From contig JAPOVQ010000025.1 in the NCBI GenBank assembly GCA_026708035.1, positions 62,001 through 126,000 on the forward strand: DNA of 64,000 nt, written 5' to 3'. A model generated the notes under the pieces. It had not been told where the DNA came from and made no database searches. It saw nothing but the letters and a program-made list of their open reading frames with translations. Of this stretch, positions 26,012 through 35,035 are shown piece by piece. Source of the DNA: Chloroflexota bacterium (GTDB lineage Bacteria; Chloroflexota; UBA11872). The translations under genes and the position numbers were made by a program. Positions within the stretch are counted from its first letter, which is position 1, and each line of letters begins with the position of its first letter.

Positions 26012-26922
26012 TGGATCTCACCCGCGACATCACCGGTGACTTCGAGGAAATACTGCTCCAGCGACACTTGGAGCGGCGTGATCTCCGAGATATAGACTCC
26101 CGCTCGGCCCAATGCCTCGCTCAACTCAGGCGTTCGGTCGTGCGGCGCCGTCACGATCAGCGCCTCGCCCTCGATCCGCACGTCCTCCACCCAATCCAGC
26201 GCCGCGAGAACCTCGACCGCCTTTGCGTCGTCGGATGTCCGCAGGCGGACTTGCTCCTGCGGCTGCAGCAGGTCGCCGACGGCGCCCTGGGCGATCACCT
26301 TGCCCTTGGACAGGATGGCGACGCTGTCGCAGATTTGCTCCACCTCGTTGAGCAGGTGGCTGGAGAGCAGCACCGTGCGGTCGGCGCTTCCCAGGCTGCG
26401 AATCAGGTCGCGCACTTCCGCCATGCCCGCCGGGTCCATGCCGTTGGTCGGTTCGTCCAGGATCAACAGCTCGGGATTGCCCAGCAGGGTGTAGGCCAAG
26501 CCCAGCCGTTGCTTCATGCCCAGCGAGTAGGTCTGGAAGCGGTCGCCCGCGCGGTCGGCCAGCCCGACTTGCTCGAGCAGATCGTCCAGCTCCTTGGGCG
26601 AGCCGCGTCCAGAGATGCCCTGGAAATAGGCCAGGTTGCGGCGACCGGAGAGATACGGATAGAAGTACGGCTGCTCGACAATGGCGCCCACGCGATGCAG
26701 GGCCTCGGCGTGGCTCGTCCCTGAGCCCAGCAGGCTGAAGCTGCCCGAGGTCGGACGCACCAGGCCCAGCAGCATGCCGATGGTGGTGGTCTTGCCCGAC
26801 CCGTTGGGCCCAAGGAGACCAAAGATGCGCCCGCGGGGCACTTCCAGCGAGAGTTGGTCCACGGCCAGGATGTGACCGTAGCGCTTCGTCAGGGCATCGG
26901 TCTGGATGACGAGGTTGTTCAA
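26008..26922 (-). CDS. ABC transporter ATP-binding protein (ABC-2 exporter partner)
   Basis: 304 residues. Walker A 'GPNGSGKTTTIGMLLG', signature 'YSLGMKQRLGLA', Walker B 'LLILDEPTNGMDP' and H-loop 'LLSSHLLNEVEQICD' are intact. The C-terminal extension (about 215-304) is of the CcmA/BcrA type. It is upstream of, and overlaps, the permease gene. The product would power an exporter for lipids, antibiotics or peptides; the substrate cannot be inferred. The 154-bp gap upstream toward 27077 contains no gene I can support. Confidence 0.92.
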   Translation of the reverse strand: MNNLVIQTDALTKRYGHILAVDQLSLEVPRGRIFGLLGPNGSGKTTTIGMLLGLVRPTSGSFSLLGSGTSHAEALHRVGAIVEQPYFYPYLSGRRNLAYFQGISGRGSPKELDDLLEQVGLADRAGDRFQTYSLGMKQRLGLAYTLLGNPELLILDEPTNGMDPAGMAEVRDLIRSLGSADRTVLLSSHLLNEVEQICDSVAILSKGKVIAQGAVGDLLQPQEQVRLRTSDDAKAVEVLAALDWVEDVRIEGEALIVTAPHDRTPELSEALGRAGVYISEITPLQVSLEQYFLEVTGDVAGEIQ

Positions 26923-27076
26923 GACGGTCCTGTTCGCGTCAACGAGATTTCCCGGAAAGACGCCACATCATACGAGGTCAAGACGAATCCATGTGAAGGA
27001 ATGCATATGCTGGACGCGGCATCGGTCACCGGCAAGAGTTCGCCCGCCTCAGCGAGCCGGACTCCGCCCTCAGCAG

Positions 27077-28000
27077 CTACAGCGCGAAGGTGTCGGGGCC
27101 GGTTCGGCGCCAGTCGGGGCGGTAGCCCTCTTTGGCGTTGAATCCCATGGACGGGAACACCTGTTGCGGCGTGCGCCACGGCCATGCCTGCCCGCCGATG
27201 ACGCGGTAGTCGTCGTCCCTGCCGCACAGCCAATAGAACATGTGCGCCACGAAGATTGCCGTGCGGTGGCCGCCGTAGTAGGCGGTGTGAAAGTCGAAGT
27301 CGTCTTCCACGATCCAGTCCCGCTGCGGCTCCGCCGAGCGCCAGTAGTTGTATTTCAGCATCCGCCGTCGGCCGGTCGAGGTGGAGACGCCGCGCCGGTG
27401 CAGGATGCTCTGGTGGTGGATGCCGATCGTCCCGGCGGGTCCTTCGAGCAGGACGCCTTGCTCCTCGAAGTCGCGCTTGTTGGGTCCGATGTGGGTGCCG
27501 GGAAAAACCTCCGTGGGCCCCATCCCGGCGGGCGTGTCCTGAGGAAAGTAGAAGACTTCCAAGAATTTGAGCTCGGGGCCGAAGATGTGATCCGCGTCCT
27601 GATGCCAGCCCTGCGCCGGCATGGGGCACTCGGCCAGATGGTGGCTGGTGATCACCGGCAGGCCGACGCCGGCGCCCAGCAGGGATCGCAGCGCGCCCGC
27701 GAGCTGCGGATTCAGCAGCACGTGCTCGATGAACCAGTCCTCGAGCAGGATCGAGCTGGGTTCGTGCGAGTCGCGGATGCGCTCCAACTCCTCCAGCGTC
27801 AACCCCGGCGGCATCTTGAACGGGTTCAGCGGAATCTTGCCGTCCAAGTAGTCGCAGCATTTCTGGTTGATCTCGTCCGGCACGACGCCCTCGAGGAGCA
27901 GGTGCCCGTCGCGGCAAAACTCAAGCACCTGGCTGTCGGTGAGGGTGGGCGCGCAGTCGAACGTGCGGGCTTCGCTGTCGTACTCGACGTTGGATGACAT
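27077..28000 (-). CDS. Phytanoyl-CoA dioxygenase family protein, second copy
   Basis: 307 residues. HxD metal motif in 'QGWHQDADHIFGP', 'TEVFPGTHIGPN', and the distal His in 'IHHQSILHRRG' followed by Arg residues for 2-oxoglutarate. It is only distantly similar to the first copy at 2791-3540, so the two probably have different substrates. It lies immediately left of the tRNA-Lys fragment. If the 24-kb interval to the right is an island, this was the original gene downstream of tRNA-Lys. Confidence 0.87.
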   Translation of the reverse strand: MSSNVEYDSEARTFDCAPTLTDSQVLEFCRDGHLLLEGVVPDEINQKCCDYLDGKIPLNPFKMPPGLTLEELERIRDSHEPSSILLEDWFIEHVLLNPQLAGALRSLLGAGVGLPVITSHHLAECPMPAQGWHQDADHIFGPELKFLEVFYFPQDTPAGMGPTEVFPGTHIGPNKRDFEEQGVLLEGPAGTIGIHHQSILHRRGVSTSTGRRRMLKYNYWRSAEPQRDWIVEDDFDFHTAYYGGHRTAIFVAHMFYWLCGRDDDYRVIGGQAWPWRTPQQVFPSMGFNAKEGYRPDWRRTGPDTFAL

Positions 28001-28135
28001 GGGCGACGGTACCCGGTGTGGCCGTGGTGGCCCATTTTATGCAGCTTTGCGGGTGCGCGGAGCCTCCGGCGGCGGCTCGGAGTGAAGCTGTTGGGTGTCC
28101 GGCGCCCAACGCCGGACCAAAGCTGCTGCCTAGCC

Positions 28136-28183
28136 TGGTACCCCCGGTAGGAATCGAACCTACAACCTTCGGATTAAGAGTCC
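28136..28183 (-). pseudogene. tRNA-Lys(CTT) 3' fragment (putative attachment-site copy)
   Basis: 48 bases identical to the 3' part of the complete tRNA-Lys gene at 52572-52619, from encoded CCA through T-arm, variable loop and into the anticodon loop/stem. Identity extends 2 bases beyond the CCA (28134-28135). The D-arm and 5' acceptor strand are missing, so it cannot form a tRNA. Orientation matches the complete gene. This is the classical footprint of integration at a tRNA 3' end. Confidence 0.88.
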
Positions 28184-28298
28184 AGAGTCTCGGGTGCTCG
28201 GGAGCTTTCCCCGGCGGGGACCAACCCCTGCCACACCTGTAATCCGCTGCGCCGAGTGTCGCGCCAGGGCGCCCAGCGGGGCGCAAAGTGGGCCCAGA

Positions 28299-28318
28299 TG
28301 TTGGCAGGACGTTGGCAG
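28299..28318 (+). repeat. Left GTTGGCAG direct-repeat pair (possible integrase arm site)
   Basis: TGTTGGCAG (28299) and CGTTGGCAG (28310), 11 bp apart. A matching pair occurs near the right island end at 52504-52521. Functional assignment is inference. Confidence 0.4.
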
Positions 28319-28636
28319 CCCGGGTCGCGTGGAGCGCGGAGCGTCCGCTGCAAGGCAGTCTGTCCGCTGGCCCCAACGAGGAAGCGGAGGAAACGTCGCG
28401 TCGCTTGGCGACTGGCGGGTGCTGGCTCGCCTGGTCTGGCGGCGGCTCGGCTGCCGGCCGACGCGGAAGGTCTGGCTTGGCAGTTTGCCGCGAGTGGCTG
28501 TGCTTCGTCACGGAGGTTGGTGGAGCGGCCAGCAGGCCGGTTGCGTGAGGCTCAGTGCCTGCGGCCGTTCGTCGCACGACGGGTCCGTCGGTGGCCATAG
28601 CCAGCAACGGCCTGGCCGCCGATTGGCGAGTTTCCC

Positions 28637-29770
28637 TTAGGGCGGCGTTGCTCGGCCGAGCGCGTCGTAGCCCCAGCAGACCACGGCGCCGTCGGTGGTC
28701 ACGCCGCAGGTGTGCCCAATCCCCGCGCTGACGGCGACGAATTCTCCGTCCGGCGGCGTGGCCTGGCCGGCGGCGTACTTGGGTGCTTCTTCGTCGGGAC
28801 CGGCGCGGTCAGGCGCGAGGGAACCACCGCTTCGATCCACCCTGGCGGTGCTGAGGAGATCAACGTTGGAACCCCAACAGGCCACGGAGCCGTCGGCTCT
28901 GACCCCGCAGGTGTGCACCCCACCGGCGCTGACCGAGTCGAACTTCCCCGTGGGCGGTGCGGATTCGCCGAATTCGTTACGTCCCCAGCATGCGACCGTA
29001 CCTTCCGCTCTCACTCCACAGGTATGCGACCCGCCGGCGCTGACGGAGGCGAACTCCCCCGCGGGCGGCGTGGCTTGCCCGTGGTCGTCATTGCCCCAGC
29101 AGACGACCAGACCGTTAGTCGTGATACCGCAGGTGTGCACCCCGCCGGCGCTGACGGAGGCAAACGCTCCGTCGGGCGGCGTGCTCTGGCCAAACTTGTC
29201 ATTGCCGCGGCAGGCGGTGCTGCCATCGGTTCTCACCCCACATGTGTGCGTTCCGCCAGCGCTGACGGCCGCGAATTGCCCCCAGGCCGAAAAATTACGA
29301 TTGCCCCAGCAGACGACGCTCCCGCCGGTCTTGACTCCGCAGGTGTGTGTCCACCCGGCGCTTACGGAGATGAACTTGTCCCTGGGTGGCTTGGATCGGG
29401 CCCAGGGCTCGAATCGGTCGTATCCCCAGCAGACGACGGAACGGTCGGCCTTTACGCCACAGGTGTGCACGCTCCCGGCACTCACGGAATCGAACTTCAC
29501 CCCAGGCCGGCTAGAGCGGGTCGATGACGGCTGGTTCTCGGATGGCGAGGTGTCGTTTTCGGCGGCCACAGCGCGGCGGTCCGCGACGGTCGCAGAGGTA
29601 TCACCGGAGCTGCCGTTGCCACAGGCGGGTAGAGCGCAGGCGATGAAAAGCGTGGTTAGAGCAAGAGTCCAAACCGGCCGGCGCCACCGCCGACGGCTAG
29701 GTGGCCTGTTCACTGACGGCGCCGGCGAACTCAATGAGATGAGCACTAGCGCGGTGCGACGAAGCGTCAC
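28637..29770 (-). CDS. RCC1-repeat lipoprotein (seven propeller repeats)
   Basis: About 377 residues. The N-terminus has a hydrophobic segment with lipobox ('TTLFIACALPACGNG'), so it is exported and probably lipid-anchored. After a Ser/Thr-rich linker come seven repeats of the pattern F-x-S-V-S-A-G-x-x-H-T-C-G-V...V-x-C-W-G...(Q)x-T-P-P, i.e. the RCC1/BLIP-II seven-bladed propeller. Each repeat has two Cys that could form disulfides outside the cell. The sixth repeat carries an insertion of about 25 residues. I choose GTG 29770 because GGAGG lies eight bases upstream; another GTG at 29800 is in frame without such a site. It is divergent from the LRR lipoprotein gene. A binding or adhesion role is inference. 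Confidence 0.85.
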   Translation of the reverse strand: MTLRRTALVLISLSSPAPSVNRPPSRRRWRRPVWTLALTTLFIACALPACGNGSSGDTSATVADRRAVAAENDTSPSENQPSSTRSSRPGVKFDSVSAGSVHTCGVKADRSVVCWGYDRFEPWARSKPPRDKFISVSAGWTHTCGVKTGGSVVCWGNRNFSAWGQFAAVSAGGTHTCGVRTDGSTACRGNDKFGQSTPPDGAFASVSAGGVHTCGITTNGLVVCWGNDDHGQATPPAGEFASVSAGGSHTCGVRAEGTVACWGRNEFGESAPPTGKFDSVSAGGVHTCGVRADGSVACWGSNVDLLSTARVDRSGGSLAPDRAGPDEEAPKYAAGQATPPDGEFVAVSAGIGHTCGVTTDGAVVCWGYDALGRATPP

Positions 29771-30553
29771 TGCGACGGCCTCCTGCCGAAATTTTCGCAC
29801 GTTGATCTGCGCCCGGGTCCGAGATTCTCGTGAAATGTCGATACCATCACGATCTCTCCAGATCGATTAGTCTGCTCCATATCATCTCCGTGCGGATGTG
29901 CGCGGATCTGCGCGCCTTGAGCCAGGTCCGTGGGTGCCCGCGACTTCCAACTAACCACAAGCGGACAGTGGGCGAAGCGGCTTGCGAAACCTATCGGTGC
30001 GGCCGATTCCGGAAAAAGGCTGGCGGCCCGAGTGCCGCCGGCGCCATCCGACGGGCCAGGCAAGACCGCGTCATCCGGCGTTGACGGCGGGCCAGCCCGG
30101 TGACAGTATTCCCGCACATCGATCCATTCGTGAGTGAATCTTCCTATTGAAAGCTGAGGCCTCATTCGCAGGCGAGATGCGCTTCTCCCTGAGGCAGTCG
30201 CGATTCGGGGACCGGAGACGCTGACCGACCATCTGGTTTGGGCCGCACGCCGGAAGAGGTTCCGCGCGCGTGACTACGCCCAACGGGCTGGTGCCGAATG
30301 GTGTTGGCGACCGAATCCTGAGAAAACCGGGCGACCTACCCGAGTTGCGGCCCGCTTCCGATACCAGACATCGGCACCACCGTTCGATTCGGGAATGGAT
30401 TTGCGGGCCGCCCGCCTGAAAACTCCTCAGCTGTCTTATCGCCAGCTCACTGGATTGACGCGCACGGGACTGGGGGAGAGTCGGTGCGAAAGACTTTAGC
30501 CGACTCGGGCTGCCGGATTGCACGTGCATAGCGTCAAGTCGGCGCTGCTTGGC
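29771..30553. other. 783-bp divergent intergenic region (RCC1 / LRR genes)
   Basis: No gene supported. It holds one diverged copy (about 30078-30165) of a repeat that occurs twice more before the giant gene at 34541-34850. It must contain promoters for both flanking genes; none is clear enough to mark. Confidence 0.55.
30078..30165 (+). repeat. Upstream repeat family, copy 1 (partial)
   Basis: The stretch with core 'gtgacagtattcccgcac' and end 'gaaagctgaggc' matches, with substitutions, the 3' part of the unit ending at about 34850 ('gtgacagtatccacgcac', 'ggaagctgaggc'). All copies lie upstream of secreted repeat-protein genes of the island. Confidence 0.6.
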
Positions 30554-33500
30554 ATGGAATCGGCGCCCTGCCGCATGCTGGCATCCGCCCGCCGATGGTC
30601 TATGGGACACGTCGGATGGGTCGCGCTTCCGGGTGTCACCCTGATTCTCGCCATTGCGGGCTGTGATGGCTCCGAGCCGACCGGGGAAGCTCCGCCCGTC
30701 CCCACGACCGCCGCGCACGTGGACACGGCGGCGGTCGTGGCCGTCGGCACGCCGACCCGGACGGTGTCGCCCATACCAACACCCGATACAGCGGCCCCGA
30801 CCGAGTCGCCCACGCCCGGTCCCAACCCTGACCGGAAAGTCCTGGTCGCGCTCTATCACGCGACGGACGGCCCAAATTGGCGCAAGAGCGCCAACTGGCT
30901 CAGCGAGACGCCCTTGGATGAGTGGCACGGCGTCACCACGGACGCCGATGGCCGGGTCACGGACTTGCGGCTCTTCCAGAACTGGCTACGCGGTGAAATC
31001 CCGCCCGAAATAGGACGCCTTACTCGGCTGCGCTGGCTCTCTCTTGTAGACAATGAATTGCGGGGAGCCATACCACCTGAGCTGAGCCGTCTTGCCAGCT
31101 TGGAGTATCTATGGCTCGACCACAACGAGCTCACGGGGGCGCTGCCACCCGAGCTGGGCGAGCTTCCCAAACTGAGAGTGCTGAGTGCACTTGGCAATGG
31201 CCTGACTGGACCGATTCCGCCGGAATTCGGCAGCCTTGCCAATCTGGACGCCCTGGATCTGCGGGGCAACGGGCTGAGTGGGGCGATTCCGCCCGACCTC
31301 GGCAAGCTCGCCCGGCTCTCGGAGCTGAACCTCGGGTATAACCAACTCAGCGGGCCGATCCCGCCCGAGCTCGGCGAACTCGCCCGGCTCGCGGAGCTGG
31401 ATCTCGCGCACAACCAGCTCAGCGGGCCAATCCCGCCGGAACTCGGCCGCCTCGCGAACCTGCAACAGCTGGACCTCTCGGGCAACCGGCTCAGTGGAGA
31501 GATCCCAGGCGAATTGGGCAGCCTCGGAAAGCTGACCTGGCTGTACCTCAACGGCGGCAATCGGTTCACGGGGTGCGTCCTCAAGGAAATCCGGGACATT
31601 CCGGGCGACGCTGCCAAAGTCAATTTGCCAGTGTGCCTGGACAGCATCAGCCCGCGCCCCACTCCGGCAGCGACGCCCACGCTCGCCCCACCACCGGTCG
31701 CCTCGGTGACGTCGGCGCCGGCCCCTGCCCCGGGCGTCGCCGAGGACCGAGAGGCGCTCATCGCGTTCTACCACGCAACCGACGGACCGAACTGGGTCGA
31801 CAACACCAACTGGCTGAGCGATGCGCCGCTCGGCGAATGGCGCGGGGTCACGACCGACTCGGAGGGCCGGGTCACGGAAATAGAGCTCGGGAGTAGTCGC
31901 TTGAGCGGCGAACTTCCCCCCGAGCTCGGCCGTCTTGCCAAGTTGGAACGGCTGACCCTCCCCGGCAACCAGCTGAGCGGAGCGATTCCGCCGGCACTGG
32001 CTCGGCTCTCCAACCTCAAGTCCCTGAGTCTTGCCGTCAACGGGCTCCGTGGGCCGATCCCTCCCTCGCTTCGCCACCTGGTGGCGTTGGAAGTGTTGCT
32101 CCTCGGCGGCAACAGTCTCGTTGGGGAAATTCCACCCGAGCTAAGTCAGCTGTCCAACATGAAGGCTGTGAGCCTGGCGGGCAATCAGCTGATTGGGCCG
32201 ATCCCGCCGTCGTTGGGCCGCCTTGCTGACCTGCGAGTGTTGAAACTCGACGGCAACCGGCTACGCGGAGCGATACCCCCCGAACTGGGCCAACTCTCGA
32301 AATTGCGGGAACTGACCCTTTCGGGAAATCAGCTGGATGGCGCGATCCCTGCCGCGCTGGGTCGCCTCGCCGAGTTGGAAGCGCTGGTGCTGAGCGGCAA
32401 CAACCTGAGCGGGGCTATTCCACCCTTCCTCGGCCAGCTCACCAACCTTGTCGTGCTGAGTCTCGCGTTCAACAATCTCAGTGGGGCAATTCCGCCGGAG
32501 TTGGGCGGCCTCTTCAAGCTGTGGTCGCTGGATCTCCGGAGCAATCGGCTCGACGGATCGATCCCCCAGGAGTTGGATGGCCTGGAAATGCTGTCGAAGC
32601 TGCTTCTTGGCCAAGGCAACAACTTCACGGGCTGCATCCCCGCGGGACTGCGCGATGTATCCCGCAACGACCTCGTCGCGCTCGCCCTGCCATTCTGTAG
32701 CGCCACCGAGGTCTCAGGCATCGAGGCGGCGCGGCCCGCGATCGTCTCCGACCGCGACGTCCTCGTTGCGCTCTTCCACGCAACCGACGGGCCGAACTGG
32801 GTCCGCATCACGAAATGGCTGACCGACGCGCCGCTCGGCGAGTGGCATGGGGTCACGACGGATTCAACCGGTGCGGTCACGGCGCTGCGGCTCAACGACA
32901 ACCAGTTGAAGGGGGAGATCCCCCCGGAGCTCGGCCTTCTCTCCGCGCTCGAGGAGCTGTCGCTCGGCCAGGATCGGCTATATGGAGCGACACCAACCGA
33001 GTCGGTCGGCTTCCATGAGTCGATATCAGGCGGGCCGGGCACGAGCCGACTGAGTGGGCCAATCCCGACCGAGCTGGGCCAGCTGGTCAACCTGCAGCGG
33101 CTGAATCTTTCGGGCAACCAGCTCAGCGGGCCAATCCCGACCGAGCTGGGACAGCTGAACAACCTGCGGGGACTCTACCTCGACGAAAACCAGTTAAGCG
33201 GGGCGATCCCGCCGGAGCTTGGCCTCCTGGTCAACCTGACGACGCTGTCGCTTGGCGCGAATCAGTTCAGTGGCCAGATCCCATCGGAGCTCGGAAACCT
33301 CTCCAAGCTCCGGACTCTGGGCCTATATCGGAACCAGCTTAGTGGGGGAATTCCGTCGGAACTCGGCCGTCTCTCCGCACTCGAGGTGCTTTCGATCAGT
33401 CAAAACCAGTTAGACGGAAAGATGCCATCCGAGTTGGGCGGCCTCACGAACCTGCGAGAGTTGAGACTCTATGAAAACCAGTTGGACGGCGCGATCCCGC

Positions 33501-34216
33501 CGGAGCTGGGTCAGCTGGTCAGCCTGCAGTGGCTTTTCCTGGGCGAGAACCAGCTGAGCGGGACAATCCCGTCGGAGTTTGGCCTCCTTATCAACCTGAC
33601 GACGCTGTCGCTCTCTGGAAACCGGCTCAGCGGCCAGATCCCACCGGAGCTCCGAGGTCTCTCTAATCTCCGACGGCTGGGCCTTTCGTCGAACCAGCTC
33701 AGCGGGGAGATTCCGTCGGAACTCGGCCGTCTCTCCGCACTTGAGGCGCTTTCGCTCAGCGACAACCAACTGGATGGAGAGATTCCATCCGAGCTGGGCG
33801 GCCTCGCCAACCTGGAAATGCTCGAACTCAACACGAATCAACTGAGCGGGCCAATCCCGTCCGAGCTGGGCCAGTTGGTCAACCTGTCGGCGCTTGTCCT
33901 GGGCGCGAACCAACTGACCGGGCCAATCCCGACCGAGTTGGGCCAGTTGGTCAACCTGTCGGCGCTTGTCCTGGGCGCGAACCAGTTGAGCGGGGCGATC
34001 CCGCCCGACTTGGGCGGCCTGAGCCGCCTTCGTTATCTCGATCTCTCGGAGAATCAACTGACTGGGGAGATTCCGACAGCGTTGGGCAACCTGGACCTAA
34101 CGAATCTGCGCCTCGGCGGCAACGACCAGCTGACCGGTTGCATCCCCGGTGGGCTTCGGGATGTCTTTTTCATCGACTTTGCCGAACTCGGACTGCCGTT
34201 CTGCGCGGATAGCTGA
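30554..34216 (+). CDS. Three-module secreted leucine-rich-repeat lipoprotein
   Basis: About 1,220 residues. Signal with lipobox 'VTLILAIAGC', then a Thr/Pro-rich linker. Three LRR modules follow, each opened by the same cap ('LYHATDGPNW', 'FYHATDGPNW', 'LFHATDGPNW', then 'EWHGVTTD' or similar) and closed by a two-Cys cap ('RFTGCV...LPVC', 'NFTGCIP...LPFC', 'QLTGCIP...LPFC'). Repeats are plant-type 24-mers (L-x-x-N-x-L-S-G-x-I-P-P-E-L-G). Module 3 has an irregular insert near 'SVGFHESISGGPG', a 360-bp super-repeat and a 72-bp exact-like tandem unit, so it evolves by internal duplication. Start uncertain: ATG 30554 is used; TTG 30518, ATG 30575 and ATG 30602 are in frame, none with a strong ribosome-binding site. 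Surface binding role inferred. Confidence 0.88.
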   Translation: MESAPCRMLASARRWSMGHVGWVALPGVTLILAIAGCDGSEPTGEAPPVPTTAAHVDTAAVVAVGTPTRTVSPIPTPDTAAPTESPTPGPNPDRKVLVALYHATDGPNWRKSANWLSETPLDEWHGVTTDADGRVTDLRLFQNWLRGEIPPEIGRLTRLRWLSLVDNELRGAIPPELSRLASLEYLWLDHNELTGALPPELGELPKLRVLSALGNGLTGPIPPEFGSLANLDALDLRGNGLSGAIPPDLGKLARLSELNLGYNQLSGPIPPELGELARLAELDLAHNQLSGPIPPELGRLANLQQLDLSGNRLSGEIPGELGSLGKLTWLYLNGGNRFTGCVLKEIRDIPGDAAKVNLPVCLDSISPRPTPAATPTLAPPPVASVTSAPAPAPGVAEDREALIAFYHATDGPNWVDNTNWLSDAPLGEWRGVTTDSEGRVTEIELGSSRLSGELPPELGRLAKLERLTLPGNQLSGAIPPALARLSNLKSLSLAVNGLRGPIPPSLRHLVALEVLLLGGNSLVGEIPPELSQLSNMKAVSLAGNQLIGPIPPSLGRLADLRVLKLDGNRLRGAIPPELGQLSKLRELTLSGNQLDGAIPAALGRLAELEALVLSGNNLSGAIPPFLGQLTNLVVLSLAFNNLSGAIPPELGGLFKLWSLDLRSNRLDGSIPQELDGLEMLSKLLLGQGNNFTGCIPAGLRDVSRNDLVALALPFCSATEVSGIEAARPAIVSDRDVLVALFHATDGPNWVRITKWLTDAPLGEWHGVTTDSTGAVTALRLNDNQLKGEIPPELGLLSALEELSLGQDRLYGATPTESVGFHESISGGPGTSRLSGPIPTELGQLVNLQRLNLSGNQLSGPIPTELGQLNNLRGLYLDENQLSGAIPPELGLLVNLTTLSLGANQFSGQIPSELGNLSKLRTLGLYRNQLSGGIPSELGRLSALEVLSISQNQLDGKMPSELGGLTNLRELRLYENQLDGAIPPELGQLVSLQWLFLGENQLSGTIPSEFGLLINLTTLSLSGNRLSGQIPPELRGLSNLRRLGLSSNQLSGEIPSELGRLSALEALSLSDNQLDGEIPSELGGLANLEMLELNTNQLSGPIPSELGQLVNLSALVLGANQLTGPIPTELGQLVNLSALVLGANQLSGAIPPDLGGLSRLRYLDLSENQLTGEIPTALGNLDLTNLRLGGNDQLTGCIPGGLRDVFFIDFAELGLPFCADS
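33870..34013 (+). repeat. 72-bp tandem LRR unit duplication
   Basis: Units 33870-33941 and 33942-34013 are nearly identical DNA (one LRR each), far closer than neighbouring LRRs, so the duplication is recent. Confidence 0.75.
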
Positions 34217-35035
34217 GGCCGGGGACATCCCGCGTCGGCCGGGTTTTCATGCCGCGTGTCGCGCGGCCCGGCAATGCCGGTCGAGTTGGTCGGGGGCCAC
34301 GCGTCGCGACCGCACGCCGCGCCCAATGAAGCTGGTCTGCTGGAACCTGGCCCACCCTCGAAAGTCATGGAAACCGCTGGTCCAGATGGACGAAGGGACC
34401 GCGGTGGCGGCGAAATGGCAAAGGTCGGACCGGATGCTGCCGGAGCCATCCCGCGGCCCGGTTAAGCCCGCGTCGTCCGGCGGAACCGCCCTGTTGCGCG
34501 ATCGGTCGACTCGCAAGCTCGCGGTGTTGCCGAACCGAGCCTAGTAGCGTCGCGGCGGGCGCAACCAAGGCCAGACCGCAGGGAGGACCGCCAACGAGAG
34601 CTGAGCCGCGGCGGCCGACGCTGACAGCGAGCCGGTAACGTGAAAATATCCCCGTACCTCAATCACTTCATGAATAATCCTTCGTAACAGAACTAGTGAC
34701 GTCGCGGCAGGTGCAACTAAATTCAGACCTGGAGGGAGGACTGACAACGAGAACCGAGCCGGGATCGTCGACGTTGACAGCAGGCGAGCAGAGTGACAGT
34801 ATCCACGCACTTCGGTCGATTTATGAATAATTCTTCGTAACGGAAGCTGAGGCGGGATCCGTGAGTGGGCTGCACCGATTGAGTTCACGAAAGGCGAGGC
34901 CAAGGTCCGAATCCAGACCTGAACGGGCTGGGGCCGGCTCAATTTGACGGCGCCTGGTTTCACGGACTGTCGATCCGCGTCGATATTCCCGAGGGCGTTC
35001 GCGCCATCGGAAATCCCGCGATCTGACGCCGGCTG
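34217..35035. other. 819-bp intergenic region with tandem repeats before the giant gene
   Basis: No supported gene. It contains two tandem diverged units (34541-34692 and 34693-34850). A further weaker match to sequence near 30040 lies at about 34436-34485 ('gccatcccgcggcccgg' against 'gccatccgacgggccagg'). The promoter for the giant gene must lie here or within the repeats. Confidence 0.55.
34541..34850 (+). repeat. Two tandem ~152-bp units of the upstream repeat family
   Basis: Unit 1 starts at 34541 (ctagtagcgtcgcggc) and unit 2 at 34693 (ctagtgacgtcgcggc). Both run through 'gggaggac', 'caacgaga', 'gacagc', an AT-rich 'tatgaataatTcttcgtaac'-type block, and end near 'gaagct'. They are diverged (about three-quarters identical by eye). 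Function unknown; a regulatory or structured-RNA element is possible. Confidence 0.65.

Larger units (their letters stand above)
28001..28636. other. 636-bp intergenic stretch at left island boundary
   Basis: It contains the 50-bp tRNA-Lys 3' fragment (28134-28183) and a pair of GTTGGCAG repeats (28299-28318). Plus-strand frames across 28194-28640 show compositionally odd translations with no family resemblance, so I do not call a gene. The sequence between 28184 and 28260 shows nothing recognisable beyond a short cccc/gggg hairpin. Confidence 0.6.

Noticed and set aside
28184-28260. Sequence after the tRNA fragment considered as a tRNA intron followed by the missing 5' half
   Set aside because: The downstream bases do not contain the D-arm or the 5' acceptor strand, so no complete tRNA can be assembled.
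28194-28640. Plus-strand frame of 148 codons near the left island end
   Set aside because: No recognised family, no ribosome-binding site, overlaps the putative arm sites; Arg/Gly/Ser/Trp-rich translation looks non-coding.
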